DNA of 64,000 bases from Flavobacterium sp. 90. GTDB lineage: Bacteria; Bacteroidota; Bacteroidia; Flavobacteriales; Flavobacteriaceae. Shown piece by piece: positions 50,293-57,584 of the stretch (position 1 is the stretch's first letter; every line of letters starts with the position of its first letter). The position numbers and the translations under genes were made by a program. Below the pieces are notes generated by a model. That model was not told the DNA's origin. It saw nothing but the letters and a program-made list of their open reading frames with translations, and ran no database searches. The stretch lies in assembly GCF_004339525.1 (NCBI RefSeq), contig NZ_SMGE01000001.1:2790001-2854000 (forward strand). Direction: 5' to 3'.

Positions 50293-50502
50293 TTTTTAGC
50301 GCGATCTAAGAAGTGCTAAAAAAGAATAACAGTAGATTTTTTAAGATTGAATCTTCATCCCAAATCGTCGATTCAATAACAATTTTTAATGTATTTAAAT
50401 TCATTTTTCGAATTTGAATCGGACAACTATTGAGAATCCTACAATTCTCAAAAAATAATTTAAAAACACGCAATGTTTAAGATCTGGAATTCGTTATTCC
50501 AG
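50293..50502 (+). promoter_or_regulatory. Structured nrdB-nrdA spacer with five successive inverted repeats
   Basis: The spacer holds TTTTTAGC/GCTAAAAA (50293-50300, 50315-50322), ATTGAATC/GATTCAAT (50346-50353, 50370-50377), AAATTC/GAATTT (50397-50402, 50410-50415), TTGAGAAT/ATTCTCAA (50430-50437, 50444-50451) and CTGGAAT/ATTCCAG (50484-50490, 50496-50502). None ends in a strong T-run, so these may adjust the nrdB:nrdA ratio through RNA stability or be protein-binding sites. Confidence 0.45.
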
Positions 50503-50540
50503 TGTCTTTCATTTTTTCAATAACTAAAATAGGTAAGCTT

Positions 50541-52940
50541 ATGTATGTAGTAAAAAGAGATGGCCACAAAGAGCCCGTAATGTTTGATAAGATTACAGAA
50601 AGAATCAAAAAATTGTGTTACGGCTTGAATGAGCTTGTAGATCCTGTTAAGGTAGCGATGAGAGTTATCGAGGGATTGTATGATGGGGTTTCAACTTCTG
50701 AACTAGATAATCTTGCGGCAGAAACGGCGGCTTCTATGACAATTGCGCATCCAGATTATGCACAATTAGCAGCACGTGTGGCAATTTCGAATCTACATTC
50801 AAATACTAAGAAGTCGTTCTCAGAGACGATGAAAGATATGTACAACTACGTAAATCCAAGAAACGGACAAGACGCTCCATTACTTTCGGATGAAGTATTT
50901 AACGTAATTCAGGAAAACTCTGCTTTCCTAGATTCGCATATCATTTATACAAGAGATTTCAATTACGATTACTTTGGTTTTAAAACTTTAGAGCGTTCCT
51001 ATTTGCTAAAAATAAACGGAAAAATCGTAGAAAGACCGCAACATATGTTGATGCGTGTTTCGGTTGGTATTCACCTTGACGATTTAAAATCAGTAATTGA
51101 AACTTACGATTTAATGTCTAAAAAGTTCTTTACGCACGCAACGCCAACGTTGTTTAATGCCGGAACTCCAAAACCACAAATGTCTTCTTGTTTCCTTTTG
51201 GCAATGCAAGATGATAGTATTGATGGTATTTATGACACATTAAAACAAACGGCTAAAATCTCGCAATCAGCGGGAGGAATTGGTCTTTCTATTCATAACG
51301 TTCGTGCGACTGGATCTTACATTCGTGGTACAAACGGAACTTCAAACGGAATCGTTCCGATGTTGAGAGTTTTCAACGATACAGCTCGTTACGTAGATCA
51401 AGGTGGAGGAAAACGTAAAGGAAGTTTTGCGATTTACATCGAAACTTGGCATGCTGATATCTTCGACTTTTTGGATTTAAAGAAAAACACAGGAAAAGAA
51501 GAAATGCGTGCGCGTGATTTATTCTTCGCAATGTGGACATCTGATTTATTCATGAAACGTGTTCAGGAAGATGCATCTTGGACTTTAATGTGTCCTAATG
51601 AATGTCCAGGATTATACGATGTTTACGGAGAAGAATTCGAAACAATGTACCTTGATTATGAATTTAGAGGAAAAGGTAGAAAAACAATTCGTGCACGTGA
51701 ATTATGGGAGAAAATCCTTGAATCACAAATCGAAACTGGAACTCCTTATATGTTGTACAAAGATGCAGCAAACCGTAAATCGAACCACAAGAACTTAGGA
51801 ACAATTCGTTCATCTAACTTGTGTACTGAGATTATGGAGTTTACTTCTAAAGATGAAATCGCGGTTTGTAACTTGGCTTCAATTTCGTTGCCAATGTTTA
51901 TTGATAATGGTAAATTCGATCACGAAGCGCTTTACAATGTTACAAAACGTGTAACTCGTAACCTGAACAAAGTAATCGACAGAAACTACTATCCGGTAAA
52001 AGAAGCCGAAAACTCAAACATGCGTCACCGTCCGGTAGGATTAGGAGTGCAAGGATTAGCAGATGCTTTTATAATGTTGCGTATGCCGTTTACAAGTGAT
52101 GAAGCAAAAGCATTAAATCAGGAAATTTTCGAAACATTATACTTCGCAGCCGTAACTGCTTCTATGGAAATGGCAAAAGAAGAAGGACCATATTCTACAT
52201 TTGCAGGATCTCCAATGTCACAAGGAGAATTCCAATATAATATGTGGGGAATGAAAGATGAAGAATTATCTGGTCGTTGGGACTGGGCTTCATTAAGAAA
52301 AGAAGTAATGGAACACGGAGTTCGTAACTCATTATTAGTTGCGCCAATGCCAACAGCATCGACTTCTCAAATCCTTGGAAACAACGAAGCTTTCGAACCA
52401 TATACATCAAACATTTACACACGTCGTGTATTGTCTGGAGAATTCATCGTGGTAAACAAACATTTACTGGAAGACTTAGTAAAACTAGGTTTATGGGACG
52501 AAACGTTGAAGCAAGAAATCATGCGTCATAACGGATCTGTTCAAAACATTGATATTATCCCGCAAGACCTTAAAGATCTTTACAAAACAGTTTGGGAAAT
52601 GTCGATGAAAGACATTATCGATATGTCACGTCAAAGAGGTTATTTCATTGACCAATCACAATCATTGAACTTGTTCATGCAAGATGCAAACTATTCTAAA
52701 CTGACGTCAATGCACTTCTACGCTTGGCAATCAGGATTAAAAACAGGAATGTATTACTTGAGAACGAAATCAGCAGTTGATGCGATTAAATTCACATTAA
52801 ACAACGATAAAAAAGAAGAAGATGCACCGGCAGCAGTTTTAGTTCCGGAAACAGAATCTATCAGCGTTGAAGATTACAAAGCGATGTTGCTAAAAGCACA
52901 AGCCGGAGATCCTGAAGATTGTGAAATGTGTGGAAGTTAA
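50541..52940 (+). CDS. nrdA: Ribonucleotide reductase class I, large (alpha) subunit
   Basis: This is the catalytic subunit that reduces ribonucleoside diphosphates. The 799-aa protein starts with an ATP-cone allosteric domain (about 1-90: [25 protein letters not shown]), then the barrel with [34 protein letters not shown], the loop with [27 protein letters not shown] and [19 protein letters not shown]. The C-terminus has the redox pair Cys-x2-Cys in DCEMCGS. ATG 50541 gives the conserved beginning; an upstream ATG at 50502 adds 13 residues. It is followed by a terminator at 52960-52987. Confidence 0.96.
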   Translation: MYVVKRDGHKEPVMFDKITERIKKLCYGLNELVDPVKVAMRVIEGLYDGVSTSELDNLAAETAASMTIAHPDYAQLAARVAISNLHSNTKKSFSETMKDMYNYVNPRNGQDAPLLSDEVFNVIQENSAFLDSHIIYTRDFNYDYFGFKTLERSYLLKINGKIVERPQHMLMRVSVGIHLDDLKSVIETYDLMSKKFFTHATPTLFNAGTPKPQMSSCFLLAMQDDSIDGIYDTLKQTAKISQSAGGIGLSIHNVRATGSYIRGTNGTSNGIVPMLRVFNDTARYVDQGGGKRKGSFAIYIETWHADIFDFLDLKKNTGKEEMRARDLFFAMWTSDLFMKRVQEDASWTLMCPNECPGLYDVYGEEFETMYLDYEFRGKGRKTIRARELWEKILESQIETGTPYMLYKDAANRKSNHKNLGTIRSSNLCTEIMEFTSKDEIAVCNLASISLPMFIDNGKFDHEALYNVTKRVTRNLNKVIDRNYYPVKEAENSNMRHRPVGLGVQGLADAFIMLRMPFTSDEAKALNQEIFETLYFAAVTASMEMAKEEGPYSTFAGSPMSQGEFQYNMWGMKDEELSGRWDWASLRKEVMEHGVRNSLLVAPMPTASTSQILGNNEAFEPYTSNIYTRRVLSGEFIVVNKHLLEDLVKLGLWDETLKQEIMRHNGSVQNIDIIPQDLKDLYKTVWEMSMKDIIDMSRQRGYFIDQSQSLNLFMQDANYSKLTSMHFYAWQSGLKTGMYYLRTKSAVDAIKFTLNNDKKEEDAPAAVLVPETESISVEDYKAMLLKAQAGDPEDCEMCGS

Positions 52941-52959
52941 TAATGTTAAATATAGGTGT

Positions 52960-52987
52960 AAAAAAGGGAGTTTGTCTTCCTTTTTTT
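52960..52987 (+). terminator. nrdA terminator
   Basis: AAAAAGGGAG (52961-52970), loop TTTGT and CTTCCTTTTT (52976-52985) form a stem with one G-T pair and lead into a T-run. It lies 20 bp past the nrdA stop. Confidence 0.7.
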
Positions 52988-53046
52988 ATGAGTTTTATGC
53001 AAAAATAAATTTATATTAAACTCATAATAAAATAAAATTTAATCAA

Positions 53047-53078
53047 TTTGCGCAGTAAAAATATAAGTCGTATTTTTG
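53047..53078 (+). promoter_or_regulatory. Promoter of the 219-aa/XRE-ImmA cassette
   Basis: TTTG (53047-53050), a 20-bp spacer and TATTTTTG (53071-53078) match the Bacteroidetes consensus well. The start would be near 53085, immediately before the hairpin at 53087-53119, so the mRNA would carry a hairpin at its 5' end. Confidence 0.65.
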
Positions 53079-53086
53079 GTGAAAAT

Positions 53087-53119
53087 AAAAAAGCTCAACG
53101 TACCAGGTTGAGCTTTTTA
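53087..53119 (+). terminator. Terminator-like hairpin at the cassette 5' end
   Basis: AAGCTCAAC (53091-53099), loop GTACCAG and GTTGAGCTT (53107-53115) make a strong hairpin followed by T-rich sequence. Because it lies directly after the promoter at 53047-53078, it may be a 5' stabilising hairpin; alternatively it is a second terminator for nrdA. Confidence 0.7.
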
Positions 53120-53131
53120 TAAGGTCGTTCT

Positions 53132-53152
53132 TTGAAATATTTGATGCATTAC
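53132..53152 (+). repeat. Left copy of a perfect 21-bp inverted repeat
   Basis: The sequence runs TTGAAATATTTG... and ends ...GATGCATTAC, 19 bp before the 219-aa gene. Its exact reverse complement is at 53844-53864, before the XRE-ImmA gene. It contains the small palindromes AAATATTT and ATGCAT, so it may be an operator for the XRE protein. Confidence 0.8.
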
Positions 53153-53171
53153 AAAAAAACGTAAATTTAAA

Positions 53172-53831
53172 ATGTTTTACAAAACTAATTTTTTTCCGGA
53201 ATATACACAAGGTGTTAAGTCCGATTTTTTAGAAGAATTTTTAGGAAAATCTTACGAAGCCATAAGAATAGGGGCTTCCCAAGCGTTACAGCAAATTGTT
53301 AAATTTCCTGATGAATATGATTTCAGAAATGCAAAACCAGTTAGAATAAGTAGTTTAGTCAAACGGGAGTTTGTTAAGATGCTTAGTCTAAATGAAGGAT
53401 TGAGAAAGAAAATTAGTCGATTTAAAAGTCATGGAGTTGATTATTTTCTAATTGAAGGTAAATTTTTAGTTTGTCTCAAGAAGATAGATAAAAAAGGGAG
53501 AGTAAGTAGTTTTTATTCCAAGAGGTTTAAAGCTATATTAAATGGAGAGGAAAAAGTTCCTTATTCTAAAGAAATGTTAGAACAACTAGCAGGCCTAGGC
53601 ATTCATAAGCCTTTGCCTATAGTTTTTATTGGCCCGACCTTAGATAGTACAGGTTTGGTTTGTGAGGATGTAAAGTGTGTTAATTATAAAGACGGAGCGA
53701 TTAATTTTTTAATTAGTCTTAAAGATATTTTTACTCCTAATTTATTTAATCAAGGCACATCATCTTCAGAAGATAATAAAGTCGGCGATTGGAATCCTAA
53801 GTTAAAAGGAGACAAGAGTGCTGAAAAATAA
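53172..53831 (+). CDS. Unknown 219-aa protein paired with an XRE-ImmA peptidase
   Basis: I do not recognise this family. It is a soluble protein with no signal or membrane segment. The first third is helix-rich (FLEEFLGKSYEAIRIGASQALQQIVKFPDEYDF), the middle basic (LRKKISRFKSHGVDYFLIEGKFLVCLKKIDKKGR) and the last third strand-like (LPIVFIGPTLDSTGLVCEDVKCVNYKDGAINFLISL), ending in a polar tail. It is the first gene of a two-gene cassette with the XRE-ImmA gene 63 bp downstream, and a perfect 21-bp inverted repeat lies upstream of each gene. Position next to a peptidase-type regulator suggests that it is a toxin, substrate or partner of that protein; this is inference. Its base composition is not obviously foreign. 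Confidence 0.7.
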   Translation: MFYKTNFFPEYTQGVKSDFLEEFLGKSYEAIRIGASQALQQIVKFPDEYDFRNAKPVRISSLVKREFVKMLSLNEGLRKKISRFKSHGVDYFLIEGKFLVCLKKIDKKGRVSSFYSKRFKAILNGEEKVPYSKEMLEQLAGLGIHKPLPIVFIGPTLDSTGLVCEDVKCVNYKDGAINFLISLKDIFTPNLFNQGTSSSEDNKVGDWNPKLKGDKSAEK

Positions 53832-53843
53832 TAGTATTAATTA

Positions 53844-53864
53844 GTAATGCATCAAATATTTCAA
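53844..53864 (-). repeat. Right copy of the 21-bp inverted repeat
   Basis: This is the exact reverse complement of 53132-53152. It lies between the 219-aa gene and the XRE-ImmA gene, 30 bp before the latter. In an mRNA covering both genes the two copies could base-pair over 21 bp, looping out the first gene. Confidence 0.8.
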
Positions 53865-53894
53865 TACGATTTTTAACCAAAAAAATCTAATGAT

Positions 53895-54950
53895 ATGACT
53901 TATAACAATGAAACGCTTAAACTTTACAGAGAATATAAAGGTTTAAGCCAAAAAAAGTTTGCTGACTTTTTAGGTGTTTCTCAGACGGTTATTTCAAAAA
54001 TAGAAAAAGGTTTGAGACCTCTCGATGAAGATATTATCAACGATTTATCACCATTTGTGAATAAAAAATTCTTTTTGCAAAAAATTGAAAATCTTAATCT
54101 TAAAATTTATTATAGACAAAGTTCATCTACAGCTAAAAGCACAACAGATTTATTTGAATCCAGATTGACCTTAATAGCAAATCACATTTCTCATTTTTTA
54201 GAGGAGATTGAAGCTCCTGAAAATCAAATTCCAAGTGTAGATTTAAATGATTTTGGATTGGATCCTGAAGCACTAGCTTTAGAAATCAGGCAACTTTTCG
54301 GGTTAGGGATTTCTCCTTTAAACGATATTGTTGAATTGCTTGAATCCAAAGGAGCTTTTGTTCATTTTTTCGATTATCCTTTTGTTACTCCAGAAAATAA
54401 AACTCTAGACGGAGTAAGTTTTTATATTAAAGGTTGTCCAGTTATTTTGATAAATAATAAAATACAGAATGCAAGAAAGGTGTTTACATTGGCCCATGAG
54501 TTGGGGCATCTAATTATGCATTTAAATTTTATTGTTGAAAGTAATCGTGATGAGGAAGCAGAAGCTAATAAATTTGCTTCGGAATTTATAGCACCTAAAA
54601 GAGCTCTGAATGGGGAATTTAGCAGGTTAACTTTAGAGAAACTATTTATGCTAAAAGCGTATTGGAAAATGTCAGTTGGAGCATTATTGTATAAAGCTAA
54701 ACAAATTGCGTTAACTCCAGATCAATATAGAAGATGGGTTACACAGCTTTCAGCATATAGAAAAAACGAACCGCATGATATTGATTTAAGTATTCCAAGA
54801 AATTTAAAAAAATGTTTTACTTTTTTTAGGGATACCTTGCATGAAGGCGATAATGAATCTCTTTTTGATGAATTAGGAATAGATAAAAAAATATTTGATG
54901 ATTTGTATTCTACTTTTACGGAAAAGAGAAAATTAAGAATTATATATTAG
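53895..54950 (+). CDS. XRE helix-turn-helix and ImmA/IrrE-type metallopeptidase fusion
   Basis: This 351-aa protein fuses an N-terminal XRE/Cro DNA-binding domain (about 5-60: YREYKGLSQKKFADFLGVSQTVISKIEKGLRPLDEDI) to an ImmA/IrrE-type zinc peptidase domain. The zinc site is in KVFTLAHELGHLIMHL (HELGH near residues 200-204), and the next conserved acidic motif is DEEAEANKFASEFIAPK. Proteins of this family cleave repressors or regulate mobile elements and DNA-damage responses; others are antitoxins in toxin-antitoxin pairs. Here the partner is the 219-aa gene just upstream. A terminator follows at 54957-54981. The cassette separates nrdA from the aromatic operon and looks like an accessory insertion. 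Confidence 0.88.
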   Translation: MTYNNETLKLYREYKGLSQKKFADFLGVSQTVISKIEKGLRPLDEDIINDLSPFVNKKFFLQKIENLNLKIYYRQSSSTAKSTTDLFESRLTLIANHISHFLEEIEAPENQIPSVDLNDFGLDPEALALEIRQLFGLGISPLNDIVELLESKGAFVHFFDYPFVTPENKTLDGVSFYIKGCPVILINNKIQNARKVFTLAHELGHLIMHLNFIVESNRDEEAEANKFASEFIAPKRALNGEFSRLTLEKLFMLKAYWKMSVGALLYKAKQIALTPDQYRRWVTQLSAYRKNEPHDIDLSIPRNLKKCFTFFRDTLHEGDNESLFDELGIDKKIFDDLYSTFTEKRKLRIIY

Positions 54951-54956
54951 TAAAGG

Positions 54957-54981
54957 AGCAACCATATTAGGTTGCTTTTTT
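54957..54981 (+). terminator. Terminator after XRE-ImmA gene
   Basis: AGCAACC (54957-54963), loop ATATTA and GGTTGCT (54970-54976) followed by T. It closes the cassette. Confidence 0.75.
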
Positions 54982-55262
54982 ATTATATAAAATGTTTAGA
55001 AGTTATTTTTTTTCTATTAATAAAAACCTTTTTTTAAAGTTGGAAAGTTAAAATCTCAGCGTCTTAGCGACTAAGAACCTTAGTACCTCACTAAAAACCA
55101 ATTGTCTATATCGCATTTTAAGCCCGTTTTTTTATATTATCATACAAAACATCATAAATTTGTTAAGAAATCCTTTTTTGTTTCATAAAATGCATTATTT
55201 TTTTTGGTGCAGTAAAAATAATTTATACATTCGCAGAGAATTTATTGAAAAACACAAACAAA
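54982..55262 (+). promoter_or_regulatory. Upstream region and promoter of the aromatic operon
   Basis: A dispersed-repeat-like CTCAGCGTCTTAGCGACTAAG lies near 55055-55075. The likely promoter is TTGG (55204-55207), an 18-bp spacer and TACATTCG (55226-55233), one mismatch from TAnnTTTG, placing the start near 55240 and about 23 nt before the leader peptide ATG. No gene is visible in this stretch. Confidence 0.5.
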
Positions 55263-55343
55263 ATGTCTAATAACCGTTTTTATTTTAGCAACTCTTTTTA
55301 TTTCTTCTTTAGTAGAAGTGAGGATTGTGCTATGGTTATTTGA
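55263..55343 (+). CDS. Phe/Tyr-rich leader peptide of the aromatic operon
   Basis: A 26-codon reading frame starts at ATG 55263 and ends at TGA 55341-55343. Its product begins MSNNRFYFSNSFYFFFSRS, so codons 6-8 are Phe-Tyr-Phe and 12-16 are Phe-Tyr-Phe-Phe-Phe; six Phe and two Tyr occur among 26 residues. It lies just upstream of pheA and is followed by a strong terminator hairpin, the classical layout of a ribosome-stalling attenuator: lack of charged tRNA-Phe (or tRNA-Tyr) would halt the ribosome on these codons. The stop lies 67 bp before the pheA ATG. This peptide is too short to be called by usual gene finders. Confidence 0.85.
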   Translation: MSNNRFYFSNSFYFFFSRSEDCAMVI

Positions 55344-55404
55344 GAAAATTTAAAAGACAAATAAAACTAATATACAATCCTGATGAAAATCAGGATTTTT
55401 TTTT
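55321..55404 (+). promoter_or_regulatory. Attenuator: antiterminator and terminator of the aromatic operon
   Basis: The terminator is ATCCTGAT (55377-55384), loop GAAA and ATCAGGAT (55389-55396), followed by T to 55404. The competing antiterminator would be AGGATTGT (55321-55328), pairing perfectly over 8 bp with ACAATCCT (55374-55381), which covers the 5' arm of the terminator. Both structures cannot exist together. AGGATTGT lies 10 nt beyond the last codon of the Phe cluster in the leader peptide, so a ribosome stalled at the Phe codons could leave it free, while one reaching the stop codon would cover it and allow the terminator to form. Confidence 0.8.
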
Positions 55405-55410
55405 GAATAT

Positions 55411-56250
55411 ATGACAACTAAAATTGCAATACAAGGTATAAAAGGTTCATTTCATCATCAGGTTGTGAAAGAGTATTTCTCTGAAAATGTGGAAATTGAT
55501 GAATGTTTATCTTTTGAAGAATTGATTGACAGCTTGCTTTCCGGGAAAACTGACCAAGCAGTTATGGCGATTGAAAATTCGATTGCAGGGCCAATTATTC
55601 CGAATTATGCTTTGATTGACAAGAATAATTTACACATAATTGGAGAACATTATTTAAATATTCAGCAGAATTTAATGGCTTTAAAAGGTCAAAAAATTGA
55701 AGATATAAAAGAAGTTCATTCACATCCAATGGCACTTTTGCAATGCATGGATTTCCTGAAACAATATCCAAATATCAAATTGATTGAGGATAAAGACACA
55801 GCCGAAACAGCGAGAAGAATTCAGGAAAAGCAGCTAACCGGAATCGCTGCAATTGCAAGTGTAACGGCGTCTGAAATGTATGATTTAGATATAATAGCTT
55901 CTTCGATTCAAACGATTAAAAATAATATGACTCGTTTCGTAATCATCAAAAAGCAAAATTCATTTTTGCCGGAAAACGAAATCAACAGAGCATCAATCAA
56001 ATTTGAATTAGATCACAAAAGAGGAAGCTTAGCAGCAGTTTTGAATGTAATGAGCGATTGTAAACTGAATTTGACAAAAATTCAATCGCTTCCAAAAATT
56101 GAAACACCTTGGAAATATTCATTTTTCGTAGACATAACATTTGAGAAATATGAAGATTTTGCAAAAGCCAAATCCTTACTAAATATAATGGCAGAATATT
56201 TTAAAGTGTTAGGAGAATATAAGAATACCAAACCTTTAAGTGAGTCTTAA
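55411..56250 (+). CDS. pheA: Prephenate dehydratase
   Basis: It converts prephenate to phenylpyruvate in phenylalanine synthesis. The 279-aa monofunctional protein has IAIQGIKGSFHHQVVKEYF, AVMAIENSIAGPIIPNYALI, the active-site-type NNMTRFVIIKKQN and a C-terminal ACT domain (about 195-275: IKFELDHKRGSLAAVLNVMSDCKLNLTKIQSLPK). In well-studied enzymes the Phe-binding motif of this ACT domain is ESRP; here the corresponding place reads QSLP, so feedback inhibition by Phe may differ. No chorismate mutase is fused; this organism carries it on the DAHP synthase. First structural gene of the operon. Confidence 0.93.
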   Translation: MTTKIAIQGIKGSFHHQVVKEYFSENVEIDECLSFEELIDSLLSGKTDQAVMAIENSIAGPIIPNYALIDKNNLHIIGEHYLNIQQNLMALKGQKIEDIKEVHSHPMALLQCMDFLKQYPNIKLIEDKDTAETARRIQEKQLTGIAAIASVTASEMYDLDIIASSIQTIKNNMTRFVIIKKQNSFLPENEINRASIKFELDHKRGSLAAVLNVMSDCKLNLTKIQSLPKIETPWKYSFFVDITFEKYEDFAKAKSLLNIMAEYFKVLGEYKNTKPLSES

Positions 56251-56345
56251 AGTTGAAAAGTCTTAAAGCCCAGAAAACTTTAAGCAAATTAAAAAGTTTA
56301 AAAGAGCCTAAAGCCTAAAGCTTACGGCCTAAAGCAATAAAAAAA
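56251..56345 (+). repeat. Short AAAGCCTAAAGC repeats between pheA and the aminotransferase
   Basis: The 95-bp gap contains CTAAAGCCTAAAGCTTACGG and a downstream GCCTAAAGC, plus an AGTCTTAAAGC unit, which make short direct and inverted repeats of the CCTAAAGC type. No clear terminator or promoter, so the operon probably reads through. Confidence 0.45.
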
Positions 56346-57491
56346 ATGATTACAACAGCAAAAAGATTAGATACAGTTGAAGAATACTACTTCTCGTCAA
56401 AATTGAGAGAAGTTCGTCAACTACAATCTGAAGGAAAGTCTATCATCAATATGGGAATTGGAAGCCCTGATTTGAGTCCGTCGAAAGCAGTAATTGAAGC
56501 GGTTGCCGCAGCAATTCAAGAGGAGAATGGGCATGGTTATCAAAGCTATCAGGGATTACCGGAATTGAGAAAAGGGATGGCAGATTTTTATCAGAATCAG
56601 TTTGGTGTTGAATTAAATCCGAATAATGAGATTTTACCTTTGATGGGTTCGAAAGAAGGAATCATGCACATTTCGTTAGCTTTTTTAAATGAAGGCGATC
56701 ACGTTTTAATTCCGAATCCGGGTTATCCGACTTATACATCGGTAACAAATTTGGTTGGAGCGGTTCCGGTTTATTATGATCTAAAAGAAGCAAATGCCTG
56801 GGAACCGGATTTTGAAGCTCTTGAAAAATTAGACCTCTCGAAAGTAAAAATTATGTGGCTGGGATATCCGCATATGCCAACAGGAGCGAGAGGAAGTTTA
56901 GCGTTATTTGAAAAATTGGTTGCTTTTGCTAAAAAACACAACATATTATTGATCAACGACAATCCGTATAGTTTTGTTTTGAATGATAATCCAATGAGTT
57001 TATTGCAGGTTGAAGGAGCAAAAGAAGTGGCTTTAGAATTGAATTCACTTAGTAAAACATTCAACATGGCTGGCTGGAGAGTTGGAATGGTTTTAGGAAA
57101 TCCTGAAATTATCGATGCAGTTCTAAAAGTAAAAAGCAACATGGACAGCGGAATGTTCTACGGAATTCAGAAAGGTGCGGTTGCAGCGTTGAATTGCGAT
57201 AAGTCTTGGTTCGAAGATCAAAACAAAATTTACAGACGTCGCAGAGAATTGACAGAAAAACTAGCAGAGAAATTAGGTTGCAAAGTTTATAAAGAAGGAG
57301 TTGGGCTTTTTGTTTGGGCAAAACTTCCAGAAGGAATTGAATCATCAGAAAAGTTCATTGACGAAATATTATACGAGAAACACATTTTTATCACACCGGG
57401 AACGATCTTCGGGAGTAATGGTGAAGGATATATTAGATTCTCGTTGTGTGTGAAAGAAGAAAAAGTACAAGAAGCGATAGACCGATTTTAG
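56346..57491 (+). CDS. Class I/II PLP-dependent aminotransferase
   Basis: This 381-aa fold-type I aminotransferase has INMGIGSPDLSPSKAVIEA, GHGYQSYQGLPELRKGMADFY, NPGYPTYTS, the PLP-binding Lys237 in SLSKTFNMAGWRVG, and the C-terminal GEGYIRFSLCVKEEKVQEAIDRF with the substrate-carboxylate arginine. Its place between pheA and tyrA suggests that it makes phenylalanine and tyrosine from phenylpyruvate and hydroxyphenylpyruvate; the fold also fits LL-DAP-type or aspartate aminotransferases. A repeat of the GAGGAACGAAGCAATC type lies directly after its stop. Confidence 0.9.
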   Translation: MITTAKRLDTVEEYYFSSKLREVRQLQSEGKSIINMGIGSPDLSPSKAVIEAVAAAIQEENGHGYQSYQGLPELRKGMADFYQNQFGVELNPNNEILPLMGSKEGIMHISLAFLNEGDHVLIPNPGYPTYTSVTNLVGAVPVYYDLKEANAWEPDFEALEKLDLSKVKIMWLGYPHMPTGARGSLALFEKLVAFAKKHNILLINDNPYSFVLNDNPMSLLQVEGAKEVALELNSLSKTFNMAGWRVGMVLGNPEIIDAVLKVKSNMDSGMFYGIQKGAVAALNCDKSWFEDQNKIYRRRRELTEKLAEKLGCKVYKEGVGLFVWAKLPEGIESSEKFIDEILYEKHIFITPGTIFGSNGEGYIRFSLCVKEEKVQEAIDRF

Positions 57492-57496
57492 AAGTC

Positions 57497-57568
57497 ATTG
57501 CGAGGAACGAAGCAATCTCATTTGCTGAGTCAATTGTTAGTGTGGTTGCTTCGTTCCTCGTAATGACA
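57497..57568. repeat. GAGGAACGAAGCAATC inverted-repeat element (copy 2)
   Basis: Arms TTGCGAGGAACGAAGCAA (57498-57515) and TTGCTTCGTTCCTCG (57545-57559) flank a loop of about 30 bp. The same element occurs at about 10290-10366. It lies between the aminotransferase and tyrA genes without breaking the operon. Sequences like TGCGAGGAACGAAGCAATCT are known as widely scattered intergenic repeats in many bacteria. Confidence 0.75.
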
Positions 57569-57584
57569 AAAAGAAAAAATAAAT

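Noticed and set aside
53172..54950. Two genes being one frameshifted gene
   Set aside because: Each has its own start, stop and upstream repeat, and the products have unrelated compositions, so two intact genes is the better reading.
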